Assembly: GCA_914767715.1 (NCBI GenBank)
Contig: OU612069.1
Coordinates: 19,403,387-19,467,386, forward strand
From: Membranipora membranacea
Taxonomy: Eukaryota > Bryozoa > Gymnolaemata > Cheilostomatida > Membraniporidae
Direction of reading: 5' to 3'
DNA: 64,000 nucleotides
Below are positions 12,691-24,599 of this stretch, one piece after another (position 1 is the first letter of the stretch; each line of letters begins with the position of its first letter). A program made the translations under genes and the position numbers. The notes beneath the pieces are model-generated. The model worked only from the letters and a program-made list of their open reading frames with translations. It was not told the origin of the DNA and searched no databases.

Positions 12691-13545
12691 AGGTATAAGC
12701 TCCGGTTCTGCACCGCAGGGCAGTCAGCAGCCCCTAAACCCCTATGGCTTCAAAAAAACTGAATTAAATTGGGAAGCTATGTTTTGTTTATAATCTCATA
12801 GAAAAGCAGAATTTCTTTTTATTGAAGGCAAAATCATTGTTTTTGCGGATGATTTTTCAATTGACATGCCTGTTTATGTATTAGATTAAAACTAACGAAA
12901 GATAGCTGCTTTAATTCCAGAAACAAATAGTTTTCTACATCAACATTTTCCAGCAATACATTTATTTTGAGAGTATTAACACTTGGCCAATCATATTGGG
13001 TATGCCTGATACTGAAACAAAATGGTGGAAGAGAGTTTGCTATTAAAATAATTAAAATTTTCTAATTCAATATTTGTTTCTAACATGCAAGTTTAGAAAG
13101 ACTAAATCATTACGCATCAAATATCAAAATATAACTTTTATGGTTGTCTGCTACTTTAATATTAGTTGATATGTCGTGCCAAGCTTTTAAATGGATATTA
13201 TATATCTTAAATTTGATAGGTTGACTCATTTATTTGTTTTTGAGTTTGGGAAAATGCAATGCCATGCAAAATGATTATGAAATGCTCTAAATGTGTGCAG
13301 TTAACAAAAAAAGTAAATATGGGGTTTGATACCTGTGAGCATGTATTTTAGGATTAGTTTTGTGTCATATTGAAATGATAGGGAAACAAAACAACGTGAG
13401 TTAAGTAATACACGTGTTTGTTGCTTCATCAAATGATTTTAGATGGATATATCTCAGAGCGTTAGGGTGATAATAACAAATAGGAAAAGTCATTTCAACA
13501 TTGCCGGAAATATTTGATTATTTCTTATTCTTATTCGTCATTTAG

Positions 13546-16500
13546 GTGCTATTGCTGGACCAAGTGGTATTGGTAGAAAACGGCCTTTGCCACATGACGA
13601 AAAAGAGGCAAGATGGCCGAGGTGAGTTGATCAAACACTCAATTATTTGCCCCTCTTGGGACTGATTTAGGACTATTATATATTAATTATAAACAATAAC
13701 TTCAACTTGCTTGGACTTAGTTGTTTTAGGAGCAAATAAGCTAGTCAGCATTTAAATTTTTAAGGTCTTCCGACCAACATCTTAATCAGCTCATTCCATA
13801 TTGTTAATGTCACACTATTTAAATCTGTGTACATGTATGTTTATTGGAGCTTACGCGATCAATTGGCAATTGATGCAAAGAGAAAATGGGAAGAATATGA
13901 AAAGTATGATAAGACTTAGTATTGTTAGATGATGGTAAGGCAAACCGAAATAACAGAAAAAACAAGACCATAAGTTATTGGAATTGTGCACACTTGTCTA
14001 ACGAATGTTATTTTTATGTTCGCAATTGATAACACGCTGCTTCCCCCACATCTCTGATGAAAGCTGTGTCCCCAGTTGTCTATAATCATTACTTAGGATG
14101 AAGAGCTCTGTCTAAGACATCAAAATTTTTTAATGTCGGAATAATTATTTATGAAGCCTACTTAGTAGTGGTTCACTTATGCATTGATATGTTCCCATTT
14201 TTTTATTTGCAGTCAATCATGCAAACACTTTCTGTGCTGGGTTTAATCGATTCTTATTGCGATAAATTTGTGTTTTTTTCCAGAAAAGCCAAAGATTCGG
14301 ATGAACAGTTGTTTGCAGGTTTCAGTCCAGAAGAACTGGAACAGGTACAGTCACGGTCAAAACAAATGAGAGAAGACAAGAAAGCGAGGCTAGCAAGTAA
14401 GTTATAAATATTTATAGACACCAGCAACTCATATCAGTTTTCCTTTGCTTATAGATAACCCAGAGACCATTATGATATGCATATCATAAACATAGCAATA
14501 TTGAATGGTTGACACTGATATGAAACATTTTTCAGTTGTGAGTTTAATATGTTACAGCAGGTAGGAAAGCAGATTTGCTGGCGTTTATGACTGGTATGGC
14601 ATGATTTGATGTGCCTTTAGAAGGGTGCGGTTTTAACCCTATCAATGCTGTTAGGATGTTGTAAATATTGACCATGACGAATCGTTGATCAAACCTTTAA
14701 CAAGACGATCGCGCTCTTTATGTGATAAAACAGACCAAAATTTTATCAATAGGCAGAACTAAATTGCAATAATTATTGCTGTTAAATAAAATACTCATTT
14801 GCATTATCTGAAAGTTGTATCATCATGATGTATTTGATTTTTGACAACTAGCAAAATTGAGTGAAGATTGCTACACTTACTTACTTAGGTTGATTAAAAA
14901 AAGGTTGATTAAAATCAGATGTCACATCACACACCACATCCCGAAGCATGGGCGGCGAAATACCAGTTGCCTTAGGAGCTAGGCTGCAATATCTGCGCCC
15001 ATTTGCTCTCAGTTTGCAGGCAGGTCGGATCACACCTGGGGGTCCAACCAAACCCCAGTAGTCAATAGACTGCAGTGGGATTCGAACCCACGACTTACAC
15101 AACCGAACATAGAGGCTTTGGTACAGAAAGACCGAGGAAACCCAGCAGATACCAAAACCGTTGTGAAAAAGGTAAGATCCTTTAGTATGAACGTGAATAG
15201 TATTTATTCAAACATGTCCTTAGTAATGATCGGGGTTACAAGATAGTTTTGTATAAAAGGAAAGATTTTTTTGGGAGGGGTGCTGTACAATTCTCTTGTG
15301 GAAAGTTAAAAAGTTAAGGGCTCTTGGGTATATATAATCCATATACGGAACAAATCACAAAACGCCATCAACCTTGAAATGGTTATACATAAAATATCTA
15401 AATGAGACTTTTTTCAAACACATTCGATACATCCACCAATACAGTATTTCTTATATTAATTTTTCTATATAACCATCTCATCAAAATATCACAAGATGAG
15501 ACCGAAAGAAACAATCATAATTCTCATTTCAAGTTCCTTTTGTTTAAACTACAAACACACATACAGTCAACAGATGCTTGCTTTGATCATGCTGCAGATT
15601 CAAAACAAAGTGTTAATGTGTATCACACCATTAATGAAGATCAAAACAAAACATTATCAAGTATAATTAATTATTTAATTGTACAATTAATAAGTTATTG
15701 AATATCTAAATATATGTCATCAATAATATTCAATCTAATTTTATTTCTGATTTGTTCTTTGGCACTGAATGCAAAACTTTTCTGATGGGATGAATTTGGT
15801 TTCCAATTAAAGTATATATACAACCATATATAAACACACATATATGTATAACATGTATATATATATATAGATTCTATCACAATTACACAATTACTTCTTC
15901 TCAAGGTGCTGAAGAAGACCCACAGAAATATCCCTAGTATCTTGGCACCAGACAGCTGGGAAAACATTTCGTCATAGTTACAGACTTTGAAATCAAAGAT
16001 TAGGTTTATGAACTTTGAATTACACAATGTTATTACATTGATTATGTTGACCTTGATATACGTCATATACATGAAACATGACTTTTGAATAAATTAATTC
16101 AGAAAACCAGCAATTGTTTGAGATTTGACGTCCCAATATCTATGAACATATCAGAGTAAAATAAAGCATATGAGAACAGCAATGATGGCGATGATGATAA
16201 AAGGGCTGAGAAAATATTGAATAATATAAATCACTGGAGAAACCTTAAAGGGCAACCAAGGTTTCGCAGCAATGCATTAATGGGTAGCAAATAATGTGCT
16301 GGGCAGCATCAGCTTTGTGCATTACGCGATGCAAAACTCAAAGTAGTTGCTGACTCTAAGCTGGGTAACACTTCAGTTTAGGGGAGGTTCCAAGACTTTG
16401 CAGGAAACTGCTATGTGGTATTCTCTTTTAGCTGAGTTTGAGTGCCTGATGGAAGAAATGTTTCACAAGAATTCTGGCTGAATAATCATCCAAATTATAT

Positions 16501-18207
16501 TTTGTCTTTTTCCCCATGCAGAAGGTGCGATCTGCTATTAATCAATGGCCATCAATGAGAAGTTGTTTGAAATCTTGGTTGCACTTTAAGCTAGCTGGGT
16601 AAGAAACAAAGCTTGATGAGGAAAACCAGATCAACTCGTCCTTGGAGGTACATGTGATGGGAATACTACCATATTATTAATTTGATAAACTCTTATTATG
16701 CGTGTCCAGTTTTATTAAAGTAATTTTCAAAAATTTGTTCATTTTTCTTTAACTTGCATCACTCTAACGTGAGTATTTTCTTTAAATGGATATCCAAGGT
16801 GAATATATTGGATGGTGTGATAGTTATCAGGTTTTCTACAATCAGACATTTTTTTTCCTTGCTGCCTTTGACAAAATAATAATCTACTAAAGCATGATGA
16901 ACCCTGCTATATTTGCATAATTCTAAGCTAAATATAGCAAAGAAAAGATGCTTGTATCAGTTTTCGTATGCGAAGGTAAGAATATGATATTTGGATGGGT
17001 AGGAAAGACAATGACATGCTTGATCATTTGTTAACAAGTAACAAGTCTCTCTCAAACATGAAGACAGATTTTGTTTTTGGTGTCCAGCTGAAATGATGCA
17101 TTTCTTTCTCCACCTTACGCTGTTTTGTCCAGAAAGTTATCAACTCTCATTTGAGCAGTGCACAGAAAAAATGAAAATAGAACAAGGATTTTCTCTCACT
17201 ATCATGATGGTAAACAAATGAAAACATGACAGGAATGTTTGAAGAGTCACATAGCTCTGGCGTATCATCAAGTATACTTTGCACCATGTGGCAGCTCAAC
17301 AGCAAATATTGAAAAGTGGCAGCCAAATTATTATGCCTCATGACAAAGTTCACCTCAGCTTTCTCTCTACAGCTTACAGCAATACTACAAAAAAATGTAA
17401 ATCAAAATTTATATTTGTCATTTCATTGCTAAGCCTGCAAAAGACAATGCCAGTTACACCTTGGTTCAATATGAGATGGTTAGCATGATATATAAAAAAA
17501 TATCATAAAATCAGTCATGTTAACCCCCTGGCCCTTTGCGAGGAATTAGAGATTTTAGTTGCTTTAAGACTGTGCTATACATTATGAATAAACATATTTA
17601 TATGTACATATTTATACAAATTATGTAACCCATTAGGTAATGAACCATAAAAAAATGGATAGTGAAAGAAATAGACAACATGCCACTTAAAATTCTAATT
17701 TTTTAGATAGTTCATCAGTAAAAAAATTATCTAAGCCAGTTAACAAAGCTAGAAAATGTAGTGAAAGTCCTGAGCACTTTTGGGAATTTCACACTCATGC
17801 ACAGCGGAACTCATCTGTTTATTTTAAGGTAAGAGCAATACTTATACAATACAATACAATATATTTTATCAATCTATCGATAATTATGGTAAATGGCTTG
17901 CTAGACCTGGACTGGACTTTTTCATCAAACTCAGTTAGTCATCATTCGAAAGTATTTTTACCCCTCTTAGATTTATTCAAGGGACAAAAAATATAGATTA
18001 TATAATTGAAATGCAATAACTATTTCTGTTTGTAATCTTTTCAAGCCAAGTAAGAACAAAGTTGGCATAAGCAACGCAAAGAGAAAAGAGCCACAGATAT
18101 CAAGAGGAAGTGGCAAGTGGTCAGGTCTAGTCCAAACATATAATTCTCAGTCTTTGCTGAAGAGAATCCTGATGGATTTACTAATTGGCAAGGCAATTCA
18201 AACATGA
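13546..18207 (+). CDS. Unrecognised multi-exon gene, Lys/Arg/Ser-rich protein (5' end not found)
   Basis: Exons 13546-13621, 14284-14396, 15113-15171, 17707-17828 and 18046-18207 join with matching phases (1, 2, 2, 1, 0) and consensus GT-AG sites. The predicted segment is about 175 residues, low in hydrophobics and rich in Lys, Arg, Ser and Glu. In order it reads GPSGIGRKRPLPHDEKEARW, then LFAGFSPEELEQVQSRSKQM, then GFGTERPRKPSRYQNRCEK, then KCSESPEHFWEFHTHAQRN. This suggests a nuclear or nucleic-acid-associated protein, but I recognise no domain. The first exon starts in phase 1, so upstream exons are missing. The last exon is uncertain: phase 0 gives a stop at 18205-18207, while the +2 frame (18151-18341) reads another protein-like stretch, NPDGFTNWQGNSNMNNDYES. 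A frameshift, an assembly indel or a missed intron could explain this. Exon 3 directly abuts a SINE. Confidence 0.6.
14890..15108 (-). repeat. tRNA-derived SINE (minus orientation)
   Basis: On the minus strand a Pol III B-box (GTGGGTTCGAATCCCAC) is followed by CTGCAGTCTATTGACTACTGG and a body containing CCCAGGTGTG, CCGACCTGCCTGCAAACTGA and GAGCAAATGG. The same body and B-box occur at 45770-45929. The tRNA 5' half is poorly preserved or absent. The element ends within a few bases of exon 3 of the gene at 13.5-18.2 kb, whose splice acceptor (CCGAACATAG) lies at or inside the SINE edge. Confidence 0.75.
16245..16589. mobile_element. piggyBac-like MITE with TTAA duplication
   Basis: TTAA at 16245-16248 and at 16586-16589 flank a 337-base segment. 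It starts AGGGCAACCAAGGTTTC, and its other end reads AGTGCAACCAAGATTTC in reverse complement, giving 15/17 terminal matches. Target duplication TTAA is characteristic of piggyBac transposons. No transposase frame is present, so this would be a non-autonomous derivative. It lies in an intron of the 13.5-18.2 kb gene. Piggybac assignment rests on the TTAA and would be stronger with further copies. Confidence 0.65.
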
Positions 18208-18968
18208 ACAATGATTATGAAAGCTTGACTGAACCAGGAAAGATTCTCATATGCAACACAAGTAATTCAGAGGATTGTGCCACAATTGAGTTCACTGCCA
18301 GAAGTCAGAAGAGAGGCATTCATAGCCAAGAAATCATTTAAAACAAATGTTATAATATGAAAAGTTAAGCAAGGTGAACGTTTCAGGTAAGCAGATCAAA
18401 AACTAATTTAGATATCTTTCATTTCTAAAGACACATTGAAGATAACTAAATCACAAACTATCACATAATGCCTCAAGAGATCAATGTCATTCTCCAGTGA
18501 TTATATCAGCATGTCAGATACACATACATCTACTATCTTTTGGATTTTGAGCATGTAGGCTATTGCTGCATGCTTAATCTAAGGTCACAGCATCCACTGT
18601 GAGATGAGCTTATTGTAAATTTGTAATCAAAGCTGTGACCATTTCAAGAATTATTACATTTTGCGACTGTCAGCATTAGAATAGATCTATTTCTAGCTTA
18701 TCATGTTTTATAATCACTTCGAAGAAGTAGAAGGGGACTTGTATGCAGTGTGGAAGAACACACTTAGAAATTATGTTTTTAAGGCCCCAATTCAAACAGA
18801 CCTGGCTAGAATGTATGGCTAGCCAGTACGAAATCTGAAATTGCATCCGGTGCTGGGAACCGAGCCTGGATCAGTTGATCAGAAGTCCTCACTATTTACT
18901 TGCACACTACTTTTGCCTCCTCATCTACTTATTTTCACTCGATTTGGTTGCGTTAAAGTGAGTTGGAT

Positions 18969-19018
18969 TCAATATTGATTGATGTTGATTGATGGATTGA
19001 TTGATCAATTGATCAATT
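18969..19018. repeat. (GATT)n-like simple repeat
   Basis: ATTGATTGATGTTGATTGAT and following GATTGATCAATTGATCAATT form a degenerate tetranucleotide tract. Confidence 0.8.
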
Positions 19019-19074
19019 ATATCAAGACGGAAGAAAACAGAAATAAAAATATCTCTACTGATTGTAATATCAGG

Positions 19075-19610
19075 TATCAAGGGGTTGCTTTCTATTCATG
19101 CAGGATCCTTTTGTTACAGATTATTTCACCTTGAGCTGATCTGAGATGAGTTATAGGGTGAATTTCTATACATGTGTTGCGATTTCAAATTCACTCCTTG
19201 TGACTGTCAGCCTGTATGAAAATTTAGTTTATAATTTTTCCCATATTATTATTATATCTTAGCGTCAGATATGTGTAGCCACGCGTTAAATTTCATCACT
19301 TGTTGATGTGATAATTTCTTATATGCATTGTTAAACGAGTAATGACATGAAGTTATTGGTGATATATCAATCTGTTTGAATTCAATACAACAAATATTCA
19401 ATCAAATTGATTGTCATTATTGAGCTTCTTTTTTTTCCTCTTCACAGCACGTAAATTGTTTCTTTCCTGTGATTCTCAACACAGATATGTGAGAGCAATT
19501 GATTGTCGCTTAATTTTCATACAAAAGTTCACAGGTAATAAATACAAAACTGTTGTGATGTAGTATAATATAATTCACACTGGATGAGTTTCTGCAGTAT
19601 ATCGGCAAGA
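19075..19610. repeat. Low-copy dispersed repeat, copy 2
   Basis: Collinear with 250-1080 (shared CACCTTGAGCTGATCT, TTTGAATTCAATACA, TTGATTGTCATT, ATATGTGAGAGC, ATAATTCACACT). No coding content was recognised. Confidence 0.6.
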
Positions 19611-19639
19611 AACAATTTCTAAATGGACGAGAGCTAAGT

Positions 19640-21590
19640 CTCTGGTAGTGCAAGAGAAGTAGTATTTTTGTACAATTATTCCTCTAAGATAATAAGACGA
19701 TCACAAAAAGTTAACCTTTAAACATTTTTTAGAGTTGGTAAGAACAATTTTGATAATTCGAAAATTGTACACCGTACAGTTCTTTCCTATTTCTGTGGGT
19801 TGGAAACTGAAATAAAATCTTCTCATGGAACAGAAATAGTATCATAACATTGTACAGCTAAAATAATGTGGGTACAGCGGCTAATCTGACAGATATCTGA
19901 TTGGCTGTTCCTGCTAGCATGAAAAATATAGCCTAGGAAATAGTCTTGTTTACAAAACAGCACCAATTATAAAATGCCTTCAGTGTTGATTATTTGAACA
20001 CTTCTGGATTTCTACGGGGGTGGCTATTTTTGCAAGCATTCTTTTTGGTAAAAGAAAGCCAATGGTGATATTCCAGATATTGAGTTCTATGGTTGGCCAT
20101 ATCACATAAACAGTGCCTAAATAGGAAGAAAGAAAGTGGTAGATGCGAAGCTGGAATAGACATTAACCGGTGGTCTTTACCTGGTTCAGTGTAATCATAT
20201 AAAATAATATGTGTTAGACATTGCTCGCAGACATTACATTGTGGAGGGATTCCGTTGTGTATTCTTCCATGGACAACTTTCTCGAATATTTCACATATCT
20301 CATTCTTGCAGCTGACTATTCAATCAATGATTAAGTTAAATTAAATGCTAGCCTCATTAATTAATTGATGGTTTTATTGAATCGACTCTAACTTTAAACT
20401 TTTATGTTTATTCATTATCAAGAAAACCAAAGACATATGAGGTCACTTTTTTATAACAAGTTAACATAAATAGGTGAAGACATTACTGTCATGTTACCAA
20501 AGAGCCCTTAGAACCTATTCAGATACTTTCAAATTTATGGATTAAATACATTTGAGGGCTTACTCCCGGTTTTGTGAGAAAATGATTAACATCTTATTAT
20601 GTCTTTCCTACAGTTTCTGCTTCTACCACTATGTGCTATCAATATGTAATGTATCTGAGAAATGAGATCCTAGTGTATTGTAACTTCTTTGTGATCTTAT
20701 TATCAGAAAAAGATATATGATGTAAAAAATGTAATTATGTGGCTACAAGTTATCAAGAGAAGTTTTTTCTCAAAGCACTACGACAAGTTTACCATTATTT
20801 CTCTAACAATCCTGAATTTTTTTGCATAATATTGATTAGCCCTACTACCATCACATTTTTTTCTCACAATGTAAGCTGCAATAAAAGAGATAACAAGCAG
20901 TTTGTGATGCATAGATTGAACAAAATCCACAACAAACAATAATGTGTCGGTATCATGAAACAAAGGAGTTAGTCATATTTGACAAAGCGGTTACTGTATG
21001 CATTCTCATATTGAAAAGCAATGTCAAAAGATGATTCCTCCCAGGCAAAGCCAATGTCCTAATTTCACATCAGAAAATTACGGCAAGTTTGAAATTTCCT
21101 AATACAACCTCTATCCGCAGCCACAATTGTCGCAATTTTCTTTTAAATTTGATTTCACAATAAACAAGAGTAGACGAAACAGAGCAAAACAACCTTCTAA
21201 GCAGGTTAGCACTGTCATAGTAAAAATGATCAGCATATAGCTTTAAGAGTTGTCCACACATCTAAAAAGGGCAGGCAATTCCAGCATCAGCAGAGCCTTT
21301 CAAAAAATGCTATTAATATAAATAACAAAACCTTTCCTTCCCTGTAGGTTAATTTACGCTATGATTTCCGATATTATTTTGCCAGGCTGCCAACATACAT
21401 GACAAGCTGGCTGGGCTTTACATCTAATGGTACACTGTTTTGTGGGCTTTGATGGTCTAGAAGACTCTTAAAACCTTCCACCGACGTGGGCAACTTTTCT
21501 AGAAAGTGTTACACAGAGCGTATTTTCTGCATGTCACTTGCATCACAATGGATCCTCATCCATTAATCCAAAGCGACCTAAATGAGCTAT
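19640..21590. other. Intergenic, nothing recognised
   Basis: Only short open frames without splice context are present, and no repeats were paired elsewhere in the window. Confidence 0.45.
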
Positions 21591-21619
21591 TAATCAATGC
21601 ATAATAGATGATTTTACTT

Positions 21620-21830
21620 CTGGTGTGCAATGCCATAGGATCTAGAAATTGCCTGTCATGGGTGCTTCAGAGGTTTCTTGTGTAGGTATTATTCAGTTGG
21701 AAGTCTGATATATACCATTGTATCTGTACCGCATTGTCCTTATAAATCCTCCTCAAAGACAGTCATTCTACCTTTCATCAAAATAGCACAACATCATGAC
21801 ATGGCGTTATGCTGAGACCAATATTTTTAA
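21620..21830. repeat. Dispersed repeat, copy 1 (pair with 55262-55455)
   Basis: GCAATGCCATAGGATC, TCATGGGTGCTTCAGAGGT, TTCAGTTGGAAGTC, ATCAAAATAGCACAACATCATGACATG recur in order at 55262-55455 with moderate divergence. The repeat ends just before the RTE LINE relic. Its class is unknown. Confidence 0.75.
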
Positions 21831-21879
21831 ATTCAGTGTTTGATTGTCGCCTGAGGAGTGTAAAAGCCAGTGCAAGACT

Positions 21880-24590
21880 CAGCCAGTCCCAAGCCTGGAT
21901 AGAGATAGAGGGTTACGGCGACAGGAAGAGCATTCGGGAAAAACTATGCCACAATTAGATAGTTAGATAACCTTGCTGACCCTGTGGAAAGTAGGCGAGC
22001 GAGGTTAACAAAGATCAAGCTAGTGACCCTTAACATCGGTACGCTCACAGCTAAGAGTAGAGAGATAGCCGATATGATGAGGAAACGCAACATAGACATC
22101 CTATGCCTACAGCAGTCTAAATGGACAGGTGGAAAATCTGGAGGATAGGCAAGAAGCATCAGAGATGGCATCAGCTGTACTACAGTGGCGGGACAAGACC
22201 ACGGAATGGTGTGGCAATCTGTCTAAAACAGGAATGGCAAGATAAAGTGATTGATGTCACCAGGAAATCAGACAAGATTATCACCATGAAATTAGTGGCC
22301 ACAAGACAGACCTATAACATCACATCTGCCTATGCCTCACAGCAAGGCTATGACGAGGAGGAGAAAGACCATTTTTGGACACAAATTGGTGCAGTGGCTG
22401 ATGGCATACCTGCTTCAGAGGAGCTTATCTTTGCGGGAGACGTGAACGGGCACACTGGAAGAACAAGAGGGGGATTGGACAGGTGGCACGGCGGAAAATC
22501 TCGTGGAAACAGCAACACCGACGGAGAAAGAATTCTGGATTTTGTCAGAGAGTATGATTTGGCTTTGGTCAACACGTTCTTTACTAAGAGTGACTCCCAG
22601 ACATACACCTTCCAGAGCGGGCAGAACCAGACAGTAATAGACTACATCATTCATTGTTGAAAAGAAGATGCGAAAAAGAAGAAAGCGTGAGAAGCAAATT
22701 ATTTGGTGGAAACTACGGAAAGAAGAAGGAGAAGAACTAGTGCTGAGACTGTCAGAGAAGTTCGAAGAAATTGAAGAGAGTGAGAGGTTTTGCTGGGGGA
22801 GACATAACCCATGGTGATTGACACTGCTAAAGAGGTGCTTTGAGAATCTATCCCGGGAAAGTACCTAGAGAAGGAATCCTGGTGGTGGAACGAAGAAGTA
22901 GAAAAAGCAGTTACGGAGAAGAAACAGGCATGGAAAGAGTGGAAGTTATCTGGTACTGAGGAAGATAGAGAGATATACAGGACTTGTAACAAGATTTGTA
23001 AGGAAAAGTGTGGGATGGCATGTGATGCTGCGAATATGAACCTTTACAAGGAGTTGACTGAAAATGGTCCAAAGATGATCCACCGTCTGGCTAAAACTAG
23101 ACAGCGGAGGTCAAAGGATATAGACAGGCTCTCTTTTGTGAATGATGGGAATGGAAACATCTTGAGTGGGGACAGTGAAGTAAAGGAGAGGTGGAGGAAC
23201 TATTCCAACACCCTCTTGAACTGAAAACACCAGAGAGGAGCTTGCAACTGTATCATCAATTGAAGGCCCGATTCAGGACCTTGAAACCACAGAAGTTGAG
23301 TACCAGCTGGAGAGAATGAAGAACAACAAATCTACAGGACCTGATGGACTTCCAATCGACCTAATTAAACGGCTTAGAGAGAGGGGAACCACTGGATGAC
23401 ACTGTGTCTGAGAGAGATAATGAGAGACGGCACACCCCAGGCATGGAGAAGAAGTGTTATAACACTAATATTCAAACAGAAAGGAGACCCTTTGATGTAT
23501 GGCAATTGTCGGGGTATCAAACTTCTCAGTCACTGCCTCAAACTCTTAGAACGAGTGTTTGAAGCAAGACTACGATCGATTGTTAACATCAAGCAAAATC
23601 AATATGGTTTTCAGAAAGGGAGGTCCACCACAGAACCGATGTTCTGTCTACGTATACTACAGGAAAGATTCAGCGAGTTTAATCGAGACCTGCACATGGG
23701 ATCGGCATTGAGTCCTTTGCTCTTTATCATCATTATGGTTGTGATTACTGAGAGCATTGGTGAAGATACACCATGGGCGATCTTATTTGCCGATGACTTG
23801 GTACTATGTGATAGCAACAGGGATCATCTGAAGAGAAGATTGGAAGTATGGAGGGAGAGAATGGAGAGTGTCGGACAAAAGCTAAGCAGGTCATATACAA
23901 AGTATTTACCACCAGTATGTGAGGATGGCAACATCATGATGAGGAAGTACAACTCAGAAGAGAAGGAAATCCGACCTAGGCGCATGCAGTTTAAGTACCT
24001 GGGCACCACCATCCATCAGGAAGGAGGGTGCCGTAAGGAGATTGAGCTGCGTATTTCAAAGGTGTGGAACAAATGGCCGGAGCTGAGCAGAGTACTCTGC
24101 GACAGGAATATGCCTGCTAACTTGAAAACCCTCATCTACAAAACTGCAAGACGGCCAGCTCTGACGCATGGGAATGAGACTTGGCCCGTAACAGGAACCC
24201 TTATAGAAAGGGTTAGCTCTTGTGAAATGCGAATGCTAAGGGAATTCATGGGGATAAGCTTAGAGGAACATCGAAGGAATGAAGAGATAACAGCCGACGC
24301 ATATATAATGCCAACCAGGGATGTCATGAGGAAAAAGAGGCTAGAATGGTATGGTCATGTTTGTCGACCTGAGAGTGATGCAGATATCAGGAGAGTGTAC
24401 AAGATGAGGGTAGAGGAAAGCAGAGGGCGTGGACGGCCAAAATAGCGCTGGAGTGATGGCTAGATCTAGAACGAGGTGATACAAGTGACCGAATAAGGTG
24501 GAGAAGTTTGATGGAACTAGGAGTCAGGCAAAAACCGGCCACCCGATCAGGATATGGCGGTGAAAGGTGAACAAAGTGTTTGATTAGCTT
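21880..24590 (+). pseudogene. RTE-clade LINE relic (endonuclease + reverse transcriptase)
   Basis: The locus reads like a CFDP2/RTE-type element in several broken frames. The endonuclease starts near 22016 (LVTLNIGTLTAKSREIADMM, then ILCLQQSKW), breaks near 22130, and continues at 22121-22660 (NGVAICLKQEW, SAYASQQGYDEEEK, FAGDVNGHTG, TVIDYI). In RTE endonucleases the QExKW glutamate is catalytic; here it is Gln (22113-22115). A linker region with WWWNEEVEKAV and ERWRNYSNTLLN (22860-23222) precedes the reverse transcriptase: MKNNKSTGPDGLPIDLIKRL near 23320, then 23396-24445 with LLERVFEARL, QYGFQKGRSTTE, MGSALSPLL, ILFADDLVLC, and a terminal RMLREFMG / RLEWYGHV / RGRGRPK. About 60 residues between NRDLH and MGSALSP, including the FxD-type first catalytic motif, are missing in frame. 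The 3' end is around 24,570-24,590. It is not autonomous. Confidence 0.85.
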
Positions 24591-24599
24591 TTTAATGAT

